Source: Calditrichia bacterium
GTDB taxonomy: Bacteria; Calditrichota; Calditrichia; RBG-13-44-9; J075
Direction of reading: 5' to 3'
Assembly (NCBI GenBank): GCA_028284905.1
Contig: JANQQU010000043.1
Span: forward strand, 186,001 to 250,000
DNA length: 64,000 nucleotides
In this document: positions 1 through 8,900 of the stretch, piece after piece
Numbering within the stretch: the first letter of the stretch is position 1
How the letters are laid out: the number at the start of each line of letters is the position of its first letter
Program-made: the position numbers and the translations under genes
Notes under the pieces: model-generated
The model's input: only the letters and a program-made list of their open reading frames with translations
The model's database searches: none
Told to the model about the DNA's origin: nothing

Positions 1-996
1 CGAACCCTGAAAATGTGCGCCCATGCCTTTCGGCTGCTGTTCGCTGTCAGCAACGATCATGGTAAAGCCAGCGTCATATTCACATTCGAAATAATAGCTT
101 TCCGGTGTGTCAAAAATGCCTTCTCTGGCGGGAGGAAAGATACCCTGTCCCTTAATAGTTTTCGGGGACGTCGTTTCGGTGTCCATGCCCCAGTTAGCGA
201 TATCGACATGATGGCCAGCCCAGTCGGTTAATTGGCCGCCGGAATAATCGCTGATCCAGCGAAAGTTCCAATGGCAACGGCCGGGAGAATATGGCCGCCA
301 GGGTGCTGGTCCCAACCACATATCATAATTGAATCCATCCGGCACCGGCGCCAGTTCTGTGCTGAGTTTTCGAATGTTATTGCCTTGCGGCAAACCAACC
401 CGCACTGTGTGCACTTTGCCGATATACCCATTTCTTACCAACTCTGCGGCAAAACGGAAATTGCGCTGCGAGCGCTGCCAGCTGCCAGTTTGCCAAATGG
501 TACCATAACGTTCCACGGCATCACAGATCGCCCGGCCTTCAGGAATCGAATATGCCAGTGGCTTCTCGGCATAAATGTCTTTCCCGGCGCGAGCGGCTTC
601 CGTTGCTAAAATGCCATGCCAGTGATCCGGCGTTGCAATCATCACCGCATCAATATCTTTCCGGGCAAGCAGGGCGCGGTAATCGCCGTATGTCGCACAG
701 TCCGAATTGCCGTATTTTTCATCGGTTAATTTCTTCGCGCGTTCGTAGTGTCGCCGGTCGACATCGCATACTGCCAGCACATGGGCGGTATCGTTTGCGA
801 GAAAACTTCGCAGGTTCGATGTGCCCATGCTGCCGACGCCGATACATCCAATGGTGATTCTTTCCGACGGGGCAACGCCGCCATCTTTGCCTAAAACAGT
901 AGACGGAATAATCGCCGGCAAGGCTGCTGCACCGAGGGCGAAACGGGAGGAACGTTTAAGAAATTCCCGCCGGTTGATTTTCTTTTTATCAGACAA
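1..996 (-). CDS. Gfo/Idh/MocA oxidoreductase, Tat-exported, partial at left edge
   Basis: NAD(P)-dependent sugar oxidoreductase, probably periplasmic, acting on a sugar or inositol-type substrate. The frame is open from 996 to base 1, so at least 332 codons are present and the C-terminus lies outside the window. I chose a TTG start at 996-994 because GGAGAG lies 5 nt upstream and no better ATG exists. The N-terminus carries a twin-arginine signal (RREFLKR, Arg9-Arg10) followed by a hydrophobic stretch. A Rossmann motif GCIGVGSMG follows at residues 50-58, and the EKP motif expected of the family (AEKPLAYS) lies around residue 135-140. It is the last gene of a three-gene minus-strand operon with an isomerase and a second Gfo/Idh protein. 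The substrate cannot be told from sequence. Confidence 0.88.
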   Translation of the reverse strand, partial: MSDKKKINRREFLKRSSRFALGAAALPAIIPSTVLGKDGGVAPSERITIGCIGVGSMGTSNLRSFLANDTAHVLAVCDVDRRHYERAKKLTDEKYGNSDCATYGDYRALLARKDIDAVMIATPDHWHGILATEAARAGKDIYAEKPLAYSIPEGRAICDAVERYGTIWQTGSWQRSQRNFRFAAELVRNGYIGKVHTVRVGLPQGNNIRKLSTELAPVPDGFNYDMWLGPAPWRPYSPGRCHWNFRWISDYSGGQLTDWAGHHVDIANWGMDTETTSPKTIKGQGIFPPAREGIFDTPESYYFECEYDAGFTMIVADSEQQPKGMGAHFQGS

Positions 997-1023
997 TGGT
1001 TCTCTCCGTGTCAAAGAATAGGT

Positions 1024-2019
1024 TTAGTCATTTTCAAAAGCAGCGTCAAAGGCGATGTTCGATGATGGAAAATCGACGCTACGCACATATGCACAGGCTT
1101 CTTTCGCACCATGCTCGCGATCCATCCCGCTGTCTTCCCATTCCACTGAAAGCGGGCCCTGATAGCCTAAATGATTTAGCGCGCGGATGATTTCTTCAAA
1201 ATCTACACCACCATGGCCAAGCGAACGGAAATCCCAACCGCGTTCCCGTTGCCCAAAATTGAGGTGAGAACCAAGAATGCCGGTCCGGCCGTCCAGCTGC
1301 AGCGCGGCATCTTTCATATGCACATGATAAATACGATCGGGGAAATCATAGAGAAAAGTGACCGGATCAACCATTTGCCAGTGCAAGTGACTGGGGTCGA
1401 AATTGAAGCCAAATGTTTTCCGGTTGTCCAGTGCATCGAGTGCACGACGGGCAGTGACAATGTCGAAAGCAATTTCGGTTGGATGCACTTCCAGGGCAAA
1501 GCGGACGCCGCATTCGTCGAAAACATCGAGGATCGGATGCCACATCTCCGCGAAATATTCAAAGCCTTCGTCAATCATTTTATCCGATACTGGCGGGAAG
1601 CTGTAAATGTAGTGCCAGATGGAGGAGCCGGTAAATCCGTTTACGACATCGAGGCCGAGATTCTTGGCAGTGCGGGCGGTGTTCTTCATCGCTTCTACAG
1701 CCCAGGCGCGCTTCTTTTCGGCATCACCGGCGCAATCGTCCGGGGCAAATCCGTCTGTGCGGCTATCGTTGTTGGGGTCGCATACCAACTGCCCGGCCAG
1801 GTGATTGCTGATCGAATATAAACTTAGGCCATTATCCGAGAGAATCTTTTTTTGCTGGTCACAATATGCGGGATCTTCAGCGCCTTTAAATACATCGAGA
1901 TGATCTCCCCAGCAAGCCAGTTCTAATCCATCATAATCCCAGCTGGCGGCTTTTGCGGCAAGGTCTTTTAAACTCAGGTCGGCCCATTGGCCGGTAAATA
2001 AGGTGACAGGTCTGCTCAT
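1024..2019 (-). CDS. Sugar phosphate isomerase/epimerase, TIM barrel (IolE-like)
   Basis: 331-residue protein of the xylose-isomerase-like TIM-barrel family (AP_endonuc_2 fold), which isomerises, epimerises or dehydrates sugars and inositols with a divalent metal. Likely metal ligands are visible: the Glu of EVHPTE near residue 177, Asp and His of NFDPSHLHW near 210, His of HVHMKD near 235 and the Glu of VEWED near 294. The ATG at 2019 has GGAGAAA at suitable distance. It lies between two Gfo/Idh oxidoreductases, an arrangement common in bacteria that oxidise glycosides or inositols to keto-sugars. No signal peptide is seen, so it is cytosolic. The precise substrate is unknown. Confidence 0.88.
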   Translation of the reverse strand: MSRPVTLFTGQWADLSLKDLAAKAASWDYDGLELACWGDHLDVFKGAEDPAYCDQQKKILSDNGLSLYSISNHLAGQLVCDPNNDSRTDGFAPDDCAGDAEKKRAWAVEAMKNTARTAKNLGLDVVNGFTGSSIWHYIYSFPPVSDKMIDEGFEYFAEMWHPILDVFDECGVRFALEVHPTEIAFDIVTARRALDALDNRKTFGFNFDPSHLHWQMVDPVTFLYDFPDRIYHVHMKDAALQLDGRTGILGSHLNFGQRERGWDFRSLGHGGVDFEEIIRALNHLGYQGPLSVEWEDSGMDREHGAKEACAYVRSVDFPSSNIAFDAAFEND

Positions 2020-2086
2020 TACATTTCTCCATCTTTTATAATTTTTAAACGCTAATCTTTAAACTCTGAACTCTGAATTCTGAACG

Positions 2087-3259
2087 TTACTTCGGCATAA
2101 CGGTCCATTTTTCATCACTTTTTGTGCTGGCGAGAACGGTTTCAATAAAGAGCATCCCTCTTAGTCCATCATCAGCATTGGGGAAGTCCATAAATAGTGG
2201 ATCGGGAGTTACGCCGCTAATCCGGGCACGAAGGGCATCTGCAAAGTTGGCATAAATGTTGGCAAATGCTTCCAGGAAAGCTTCTGGATGGCCAGAGGGC
2301 AGGCGGGTTGCCCGGGCTGCGGCAGGACTTATTTCTGCGACGTATCCATTTCCGCGGGACCAGATCTCCAGTGGTTTATCGGCCGCTTTTACATGCAAGT
2401 AGTTCGGATGCTCCTGGTGCCACTCGATGCTCTTTTTGGTGCCATAAACATTGATTGCCAGGGCGTTTTCTTCCCCAATGGAAATCTGACTGGCATGTAA
2501 AACACCGCGGGCGCCATTTTCGAAACGAAGCAAACAGTTGCCGTCATCATCTAGGCGGCGGTTGTCTACGAAGATGGATAGATCCGCACAGATGTGGGAG
2601 ATGCGCAATCCGGAAATATATTCCGCCAGATTCTCCGCATGAGTACCAATGTCGCCCATACTGCCGGCACCGCCACTTTGTGAAGGATCGGTCCGCCAGG
2701 ATGCTTGTTTCTGACCGCTGGCTTCCAGGTCCGAGGCCAGCCAACCCTGCGGATAGCGGGCGACGATTTTCCGGATTTCGCCCAGCTCACCCTTACGGAC
2801 CATATCCCTTGCCAGCTTGACCATCGGATAGCCGGTGTAATTGTGAGTTAATCCAAACAGGCGGCCACTGTCTTCTACTACTTTTTTCAAATCCCGGGCT
2901 TCTGCGACATTGAAGGTCATTGGTTTATCGCAAACGACATCGAAACCGGCCTGCATAAAATCACGGGAAATCGGAAAATGTGAATTGTTTGGCGTGGTGA
3001 CAGATACGAAGTCAATTCTTTCGCCTTCCGGCAATTTCGACTCTTTTTCGATCATTTCCTGGTAGCTGCCATAGGCACGTGATGGGTCGATAAGGTAACT
3101 TCTTCCGGCTTCTTTGGATTTTTCTGCATCCCGGCTAAATGCGCCGGCGACCAGTTCTATGCCACCATCCATCTGGGCCGCTTTTACATGTACAGCACCG
3201 ATAAATGCGCCGGGGCCTCCGCCGATTAATCCCATTTTTAATTTGCGACCAATGTTCAT
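2087..3259 (-). CDS. Gfo/Idh/MocA family oxidoreductase, cytosolic
   Basis: 390-residue NAD(P)-dependent oxidoreductase. The N-terminal Rossmann motif GLIGGGPGAF is at about residues 10-19, the family Lys is in CDKPMTF near residue 113, and a C-terminal alpha/beta substrate domain follows. Unlike its Tat-exported relative at the left edge it has no signal sequence. The start at 3259 has a strong GGAGGCGAC ribosome-binding site. It is the first gene of the operon that continues with the isomerase and the Tat-exported oxidoreductase; a promoter should lie in 3260-3460. Together the genes probably interconvert keto- and hydroxy-sugars; which sugar is inference only. Confidence 0.88.
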   Translation of the reverse strand: MNIGRKLKMGLIGGGPGAFIGAVHVKAAQMDGGIELVAGAFSRDAEKSKEAGRSYLIDPSRAYGSYQEMIEKESKLPEGERIDFVSVTTPNNSHFPISRDFMQAGFDVVCDKPMTFNVAEARDLKKVVEDSGRLFGLTHNYTGYPMVKLARDMVRKGELGEIRKIVARYPQGWLASDLEASGQKQASWRTDPSQSGGAGSMGDIGTHAENLAEYISGLRISHICADLSIFVDNRRLDDDGNCLLRFENGARGVLHASQISIGEENALAINVYGTKKSIEWHQEHPNYLHVKAADKPLEIWSRGNGYVAEISPAAARATRLPSGHPEAFLEAFANIYANFADALRARISGVTPDPLFMDFPNADDGLRGMLFIETVLASTKSDEKWTVMPK

Positions 3260-3466
3260 GTCGCCTCCTTATTTTATAGATGTGAGGATTCGAAAGCTTG
3301 ACAAGCTTCGCTAAAGAGGAACGTTATCCCAAAAACAAGTGATTAAGGTATCAAAACGGAAAGTAATATCAAAATTTTTCAGGCAGCGAAAATATTAATT
3401 TTTGATAAGTATACTGGGATGAAGATTTCGAAGGGAAATTCAGCCTTAAGAATGTGAATTACAAGG

Positions 3467-4207
3467 TTATAAAATGAATAGAGAGATTAACAATGGAGGG
3501 ATTATTTGCATGGTGGCGTTGTCCCACCCATGCGGGGAAACTGCTTCTACCAGCATGCATCCGATTGCGACCGGTAGCGCGAGCAGTATACTTGTTGCAT
3601 CCAGTTTTAATTCCGGCACAAGTGTAATTCCGGCAAGAATCGCCAGAAAGGACACAATAAATACAGCGCCGGATCCTTCGTAACTGCGGGTAGATTTGAC
3701 GTTGCGCAAAGAAGGCACCCGGTACTGATGTTTCCCGAAACGGGTGCCGACCGGCTCGCCAATTGCGTCTCCAATGCCGGTTACCAGGTAACCGATGACT
3801 GCCAGGGAACCAAATAGGATGTTGCTGGCAACGCCGCCAATCAGCGTTGCAAAGTAAGGAGTAATGATATAAAAGGTTCGATGCGGCGCATCTTTCTCCC
3901 GGGCCATCGCTTCGTAAAGCATATTACCTTCTCCCCGGAGGATTGCATAGAAAACCACCAGGGAGGTCATTCCACCAAAAAGGCAGACCCCGGGCAGACC
4001 CCATTGCCAGTTTACAAATGCAGCGGTCATGAATATGAGGAAATGGAATATCTTGCGGGAATAACCGGTTTTTAAATGTTTGGTCTTTTTGAGATAGCCG
4101 GCAAAAAACAAGCAGGAAAAAGCCCAGAGCAGCGATAAAGGGCCACCAGTTAGCAATGCCCGGGCAGAGGGGAAATTGTCGATAAAAAAATCCAAAATCA
4201 TGTTCAT
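3467..4207 (-). CDS. Phytol/dolichol kinase-like CTP-dependent membrane kinase
   Basis: 246-residue integral membrane protein with about six to seven hydrophobic segments. The central block GDAIGEPVGTRFGKH followed by a Ser/Thr-Arg and YEGSGAVF matches the conserved loop of the polyprenol, phytol and dolichol kinase / CDP-diglyceride synthase-related family, which phosphorylates long-chain isoprenoid alcohols using CTP. In a bacterium without evident photosynthesis it may salvage prenols. Two ATGs at the start (4207 and 4201) are possible; neither has a strong ribosome-binding site. Neighbours do not reveal a pathway, although the window also encodes squalene synthesis genes 50 kb away. Confidence 0.75.
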   Translation of the reverse strand: MNMILDFFIDNFPSARALLTGGPLSLLWAFSCLFFAGYLKKTKHLKTGYSRKIFHFLIFMTAAFVNWQWGLPGVCLFGGMTSLVVFYAILRGEGNMLYEAMAREKDAPHRTFYIITPYFATLIGGVASNILFGSLAVIGYLVTGIGDAIGEPVGTRFGKHQYRVPSLRNVKSTRSYEGSGAVFIVSFLAILAGITLVPELKLDATSILLALPVAIGCMLVEAVSPHGWDNATMQIIPPLLISLFIL

Positions 4208-4298
4208 GGCAGAATCCCGTTAGATACCTGTTCCTTTTTTAGAACACCTTTCGCTGCCTAAGGTTCAGATAGTTCATCTGAAGCTTTTAAGGTAAGCA

Positions 4299-4580
4299 TC
4301 AAAAAAGAAAGAAGAAGATAACGCCCCAGAAAGGTAATGACAACAAAAACGCCCAAAGTGTACCTTTGCTGGGTGCCAGTCGCGCTTCGGAGATTTCATC
4401 TTCAAAATGTTGTAGAAAAACCGGGTTTTGCCGATGGACATGGGTTTTGAAAATCGATTGGGAGTGATGAGGATCAGTGTCATCCGTAAAAGAAGCTGAT
4501 AGAAAATTTACTACGTCCGCCCAAATTGAGGGACGGGTATCGCGGCTTTTTGCGCGATGAATTCGCTGAAGCGTTCGCAT
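4299..4580 (-). CDS. Small hypothetical protein with C-terminal membrane anchor
   Basis: 93 codons. The first two thirds are polar and charged, with an acidic patch near residue 65, and the last 20 residues (TLWAFLLSLPFWGVIFFFLF) form one transmembrane segment running to the stop, so this would be a tail-anchored protein. AGGG lies 7 nt before the ATG. No family recognised. It sits alone between two minus-strand genes, about 280 nt downstream of the metallohydrolase terminator, so it would need its own promoter. The domain-like organisation and ribosome-binding site argue for a real gene; the short length argues for caution. Confidence 0.45.
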   Translation of the reverse strand: MRTLQRIHRAKSRDTRPSIWADVVNFLSASFTDDTDPHHSQSIFKTHVHRQNPVFLQHFEDEISEARLAPSKGTLWAFLLSLPFWGVIFFFLF

Positions 4581-4799
4581 AAAACATCCCTGCCGTTTTA
4601 AACGCTGAAAAATGAGAATGCACAGTACGTATCCATAGGACTGAATAAATCTGTGTCAAATTAATGAAAATCTTCCCGCTGAATATGGACAAAATAATGC
4701 TGAGAGTTCTATCTTTGTTTAGAATTGGGAAGATACTTACATCGGCGAATATATACCGACTTTACAGCAGTTGTTGTGCGCTGGCGCAGTAGAGACAAA

Positions 4800-4831
4800 A
4801 AAATAGCCTGGGGATTAGGCCAGGCTATTTT
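4800..4831 (-). terminator. Rho-independent terminator of the metallohydrolase gene
   Basis: Perfect 12-bp stem (AAAATAGCCTGG / CCAGGCTATTTT) with an 8-nt loop, 25 nt after the stop of the beta-CASP gene. On the minus strand it is followed by an uninterrupted T run. Confidence 0.85.
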
Positions 4832-4855
4832 CAATTTGTTGAATTATGATTAAAG

Positions 4856-6250
4856 CTAAAAATCAATTTCGTAGGTATCACCGAAGCTGGGTATAACGAC
4901 TTTCCAGCCAAACATGCTGCGAATTTTTTCTGCCATCGCTTCGGACGCTTTTTCCTCTCCATGAACAAGGAATGTTTTTTTCGGTGCATAGTTAAAACCC
5001 ATTAGCCAGGCGAGAATTTCATTGTAATCGGCGTGGCCGGAATAGCCGGAAACCGATTCAATCTGCGCCCGTACCGGTACATAACGACCGTGAAATTTAA
5101 CTTCTGATTTTCCTTCTAAAATTGCTCGCCCGCGGGTGCCTTCCGCCTGGTAGCCGATAAAGAGAATGGTGTTCTTCTCATCCGGTAACCTTGCTGCAAG
5201 GTGATGAAGAATGCGACCACCGGTGACCATACCGCTGGAAGAAATGATGATGGAGCGGGATTTGTAAGCGTTGATCGATTTTGATTCATCCCGGCTCCGG
5301 CAAATTTTCAGTCGCTTCGGGTGAAATAGTTTTTTCCCCTCAAAAGTCTCCACGCGGCTTTGCAGGTCCAGGTCGGAAATGTGTTTCCGAAATACCTTCA
5401 GCGCGTCGATGCCCATTGGGGAGTCTACGAAGACATTTAATTCCGGAATCTTTCCCTGGTCTTCAAGATCGCGAATAACATATAGTAATGTTTGTGTGCG
5501 GCCAACTGCAAATGCCGGAATAACCAGAACGCCTCCACGTTCGACGCTTTCGTTGATGATCTGCGCCAGCGCTTCTTCCGGTGGACGTGTCACCTCGTGC
5601 CGGCGATTGCCATAGGTCGATTCCAATACCAGATAATCGACGTTGTATGCCTGGGTCGGCGGACGTAGTAGCGGTTTCTCCGGTCGGCCGATATCGCCAC
5701 TAAAGACAATTTTACGGGAATGATCCTGATCCTTACGACGAATCTCGATAAAAGAAGAGCCGAGAATATGACCGGCATCTTTAAATTTAATACGCAGGTT
5801 GTCGATAAAAAGGCTTTCGCCGTAATGATGGCCGACGAAACATTTTAAGGCATTTTCAGCATCTTCAATTGTATACAGGGGAAGTGCCGGCCGATGTTTG
5901 CTAAATCCTTTTTTGTTTGCCCAGGCGGCATCTTCTTCCTGTAGGTAGGCGCTGTCCCGTAGTAAAATTTCAATTAAGTCGTAGGAAGCATGGGTGCAAT
6001 GGGCATTGCCGGCAAATCCATTTCTATGAAATCGGGGAAAGTAGCCGGTGTGATCGATATGGGCGTGGGTAAAAAGCAAATGGTCTACATCGCCGGGATC
6101 GACCGGAAACGGATCCCAGTTCTTCAGGCGATTTTCTTTTTTGCCCTGAAACATTCCGCAATCAACAAGAATTCTCTTCCCATCCACTTCCAGCATGTGC
6201 CGGGAGCCGGTCACTGTTCGGTTCGCACCCATAAATCGAAGTTTGGCCAT
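4856..6250 (-). CDS. MBL-fold metallohydrolase with beta-CASP domain
   Basis: 464 residues. The N-terminal metallo-beta-lactamase domain holds the HAHIDHTG zinc motif near residue 62-69 and the later GHILGSS and SGDIG motifs. The central beta-CASP domain begins around residue 230 (VLVIPAFAVGRTQ) and the C-terminal part holds SGYSGHAD and FLVHGE, which supply the last zinc ligands. This is the order in bacterial and archaeal RNases related to CPSF73/Ysh1 and to the YafE/TTHA0252 group, so it is probably an RNA endonuclease or exonuclease in the cytosol. Monocistronic, with its own terminator. Confidence 0.92.
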   Translation of the reverse strand: MAKLRFMGANRTVTGSRHMLEVDGKRILVDCGMFQGKKENRLKNWDPFPVDPGDVDHLLFTHAHIDHTGYFPRFHRNGFAGNAHCTHASYDLIEILLRDSAYLQEEDAAWANKKGFSKHRPALPLYTIEDAENALKCFVGHHYGESLFIDNLRIKFKDAGHILGSSFIEIRRKDQDHSRKIVFSGDIGRPEKPLLRPPTQAYNVDYLVLESTYGNRRHEVTRPPEEALAQIINESVERGGVLVIPAFAVGRTQTLLYVIRDLEDQGKIPELNVFVDSPMGIDALKVFRKHISDLDLQSRVETFEGKKLFHPKRLKICRSRDESKSINAYKSRSIIISSSGMVTGGRILHHLAARLPDEKNTILFIGYQAEGTRGRAILEGKSEVKFHGRYVPVRAQIESVSGYSGHADYNEILAWLMGFNYAPKKTFLVHGEEKASEAMAEKIRSMFGWKVVIPSFGDTYEIDF

Positions 6251-6500
6251 AATTCCACCTGTATTAAACGTGAAAGATTCCAGTGTTGAGAAATTGATTT
6301 ACCAGAACGTGTAAATCATCTCAGCGCACTTAACTTATTCCCTGATGAGAATTTATCCGCTCTGGGTGAGAATGTCAAATGAAATAAAGCTTCCCGATCG
6401 AAGGTTTGAAATAAACGGAAAATGATTTACCTTATAGCAGAAATTTGCTAAGCCCCGGATAATTCGTCTGAAATTCGATAGCTAATCAGGAGAAAACTTA

Positions 6501-8036
6501 ATGAGACCATCCCGCCATTACAATTCCATTATTAGTATTGTAATCCTGTTGTTGTTGCTGGTTAGTTCTTTGCCGGCCCAAAACGGGAAAATGGAAACCA
6601 TCGATAAATACATCGAGAAGACGCGCCAGGATTGGCAAATCCCCGGATTGGCAGTCGCGATTGTTAAAGATGACAAAGTTGTTTTTGCCAAAGGATATGG
6701 CGTACGAACATTAGGTGAAACTGCAAAAGTGGATGAGAATACGCTTTTCGCCGTTGCATCAAATAGTAAGGCGTTTACGACGACATTGCTGGCAATGCAG
6801 GCGGATGCCGGGTTGCTTGGGTGGGATGATCCGGTGATCGATTATTTACCGGATTTCCAAATGTATGATCCTTACGTTACCCGGACACTGACCATCCGCG
6901 ACTTGGTGACGCACCGGGGTGGGCTGCCAACCTACGGCGGCGATCATCTTTGGATCGGCCATGATCTTTCCCGGAGCGAAATTCTCCGGCGGATTCGCTT
7001 TCTCGAACCAACTGCACCCTTTCGCAGCAAGTATCAATATCAAAATCTCATGTTCCTGGTAGCCGGCGAATTGTCCGCGAAAGTTGCCGGAAAAAGTTGG
7101 GATGATTTAATGAGCGAACGGATCTTTCAACCGTTGGGAATGAAGAGTGCAAATACCAGCATCCGGAAATTGCCGGACATGGATAATGTTGCTTCCCCGC
7201 ACGAATACGTAAAGGGGAAAATAACAGCGATCCCTTATGATAATCTGGACAATGTCGCTCCAGCGGCGGCAGTAAATGCCAGTGTGATGGATATGGTGCA
7301 ATGGATGCGCTTTAACCTGAACAAGGGAAAGGTGAACGGTGAGGCCTTGGTTAGTGAAGGGCAAATGCGCCAATTGCACAGTATTCATATGCCGGTGCCG
7401 GTTTCAAAATATGCGGAAAAATTTTACCAGCGGCAGTTCGCCGGTTATGGCCTTGGCTGGTTTATTTCGGATTACCAGGGCATTCGGCTGGTGGGGCACG
7501 GTGGAGGAATGTCCGGGATGATTTCTCTGCAAACCCTGGTGCCCTCGGAAGATCTTGGTATTATGGTTGTCACAAATTTTGCGCCGAGCAGTCCGACCCG
7601 GGCAATTACCCACCGCATCCTCGATGTTCTCCTTGATGCTGGCGAACGGAATTGGTCAACGGAAATGCTCAATGCACGGGAAAGTTCGAAACAAAGTGCT
7701 GCAGAAAAAGAAAAGGGAATTCAAGCTGAGCGAAAGAAGAATACGAAGTCTTCCTTACCGCTAACAGCGCTGGCCGGCACCTATCATAATGATCTCTCCG
7801 GGGATGTTGTCCTTTCTGTAAAGAATGATAAACTTTGGTTCGAATACAATGCCCGGCACCGTGGTTATTTGCAACACTGGCATTACAATACTTTTCGGAT
7901 AACCTGGGATAATCCTATTTATGATATGCCTTCAAAATCCTTTATCAGTTTTTACCTGGACGAAGGCGGTGCGCCGGAAAAATTTCAGGTAACTTTTTAT
8001 GACCCAATGACATTTCATCGAAAAACCACAAAATAA
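6501..8036 (+). CDS. Secreted serine hydrolase of the beta-lactamase / PBP4* family
   Basis: 511 residues. A signal peptide of about 27 residues ends at SLPAQ. The penicillin-binding fold follows with the catalytic SxxK as S87-N-S-K90, a YQN motif near residue 180 and a glycine-rich GHGG near 331 in place of KTG. The C-terminal 110 residues form a beta-rich DUF3471-like extension typical of these peptidase/esterase homologues. Such proteins are D-aminopeptidases, esterases or of unknown substrate; resistance is unlikely. AGGAG lies 8 nt before the ATG. The next gene is 47 nt downstream, with a long palindrome between. Confidence 0.88.
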   Translation: MRPSRHYNSIISIVILLLLLVSSLPAQNGKMETIDKYIEKTRQDWQIPGLAVAIVKDDKVVFAKGYGVRTLGETAKVDENTLFAVASNSKAFTTTLLAMQADAGLLGWDDPVIDYLPDFQMYDPYVTRTLTIRDLVTHRGGLPTYGGDHLWIGHDLSRSEILRRIRFLEPTAPFRSKYQYQNLMFLVAGELSAKVAGKSWDDLMSERIFQPLGMKSANTSIRKLPDMDNVASPHEYVKGKITAIPYDNLDNVAPAAAVNASVMDMVQWMRFNLNKGKVNGEALVSEGQMRQLHSIHMPVPVSKYAEKFYQRQFAGYGLGWFISDYQGIRLVGHGGGMSGMISLQTLVPSEDLGIMVVTNFAPSSPTRAITHRILDVLLDAGERNWSTEMLNARESSKQSAAEKEKGIQAERKKNTKSSLPLTALAGTYHNDLSGDVVLSVKNDKLWFEYNARHRGYLQHWHYNTFRITWDNPIYDMPSKSFISFYLDEGGAPEKFQVTFYDPMTFHRKTTK

Positions 8037-8043
8037 CCAATGT

Positions 8044-8065
8044 CAAATTCGGAATTCCGAATTTG
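8044..8065. repeat. Perfect 22-bp palindrome between two genes
   Basis: Self-complementary sequence with arms CAAATTCGG and CCGAATTTG around AATT. In RNA it forms a 9-bp hairpin; in DNA it could be an operator. It lies 7 nt after the hydrolase stop and 18 nt before the next start, just upstream of that gene's ribosome-binding site. There is no T run, so it is not a standard terminator. Confidence 0.7.
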
Positions 8066-8083
8066 TAATCATGGAGGAATCGA

Positions 8084-8695
8084 ATGGCCAGTTTAAAACA
8101 ACACTTTAATGGCAATCATAAAGAGATATGGCTTAAACTCTGTGAAGAGCTGGATGGCAAATTTACTGAGGATGTGCTTAAAAAGAAAGTAGAGCTAAGC
8201 CATGGGGAATGGGTGTTTACCCTCGATGTTTATAAAGAGACAGCAATGAACGGTATTACGATGTCTTTTACCCGAATGCGCGCCCCTTACATTAATAAAG
8301 GAAATTTTCAATTTCAGATATACCCGGAAACTATTTTTAGCAATTGGGCAAAAATGCTTGGCATGCAGGATGTCGCTGTTGGATTCGAAAACTTCGATGA
8401 GAAATATGTCATCAAGGGCAACGATGAAAACAAGCTGAAAGCACTCTTTGCCAATCCACGCATCCGGGAAATGATCGAAAAGGAGCCGGAAGTGCATTTA
8501 GAGGTTCGTCCGGACGAAGGCTGGTTTGGGCAGCACTTCCCAAAAGGCGTTGATGAACTTTATTTTGAAACCACCGGCATCGTGAAAGATTTGGACCGCT
8601 TGAAGAATCTCTATCACCTTTTTGCTGAAATTCTCAATCATCTTTGCCAAATAGATGCCGCTTATGAAGATGATCCCGGAATTGTTATCAAATAG
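8084..8695 (+). CDS. Conserved-looking cytosolic protein, DUF3137-like C-terminal half
   Basis: 203 residues, no signal peptide or membrane segment, acidic. GGAGG lies 6 nt before the ATG. The central part alternates beta strands (GEWVFTLDVY, ITMSFTRMRAP). The segment around residue 105 (FDEKYVIKGNDE) followed by a short helix and a final helical pair resembles the layout of DUF3137/galanin-type proteins, where a Phe-x-Val strand precedes a DE-rich turn. That is a fold impression, not a firm match. A second protein with a similar arrangement is at 22241-22885. Function unknown. Confidence 0.7.
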   Translation: MASLKQHFNGNHKEIWLKLCEELDGKFTEDVLKKKVELSHGEWVFTLDVYKETAMNGITMSFTRMRAPYINKGNFQFQIYPETIFSNWAKMLGMQDVAVGFENFDEKYVIKGNDENKLKALFANPRIREMIEKEPEVHLEVRPDEGWFGQHFPKGVDELYFETTGIVKDLDRLKNLYHLFAEILNHLCQIDAAYEDDPGIVIK

Positions 8696-8832
8696 AACGC
8701 TACGATTGGGGACAATAATTGTCCCGTACAGTACATGGAGCTTTTTGCTAGTGAGTTAGTTTGATGTACTTGTTTTTTACTTTCTTTCTTTAAGTGTTTG
8801 ATATTGCTGATTTTGTGTGATTGTATTAAAAG

Positions 8833-8849
8833 TTGGCACGGCACTTGTT
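8833..8849 (+). promoter_or_regulatory. Sigma-54 (-24/-12) promoter
   Basis: TTGGCACGGCACTTGTT matches the RpoN consensus TTGGCACG-N4-TTGCW at every position except the C of the -12 GC, which is T. The GG and the -12 dinucleotide are 10 nt apart, as required. Transcription should start near 8860, giving a 5' leader of about 40 nt before the lipoprotein start at 8901. An activator-binding site would be expected further upstream but I do not recognise one. Confidence 0.75.
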
Positions 8850-8900
8850 TTAGTATTGGGTGAACGAATAACCAAAACCCTAATACTAAAGGAGCAAGAC

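Noticed and set aside
6281-6325. Short inverted repeat GATTTA..TAAATC upstream of the serine hydrolase
   Set aside because: Only 6 bp arms in AT-rich DNA; not enough to call an operator.
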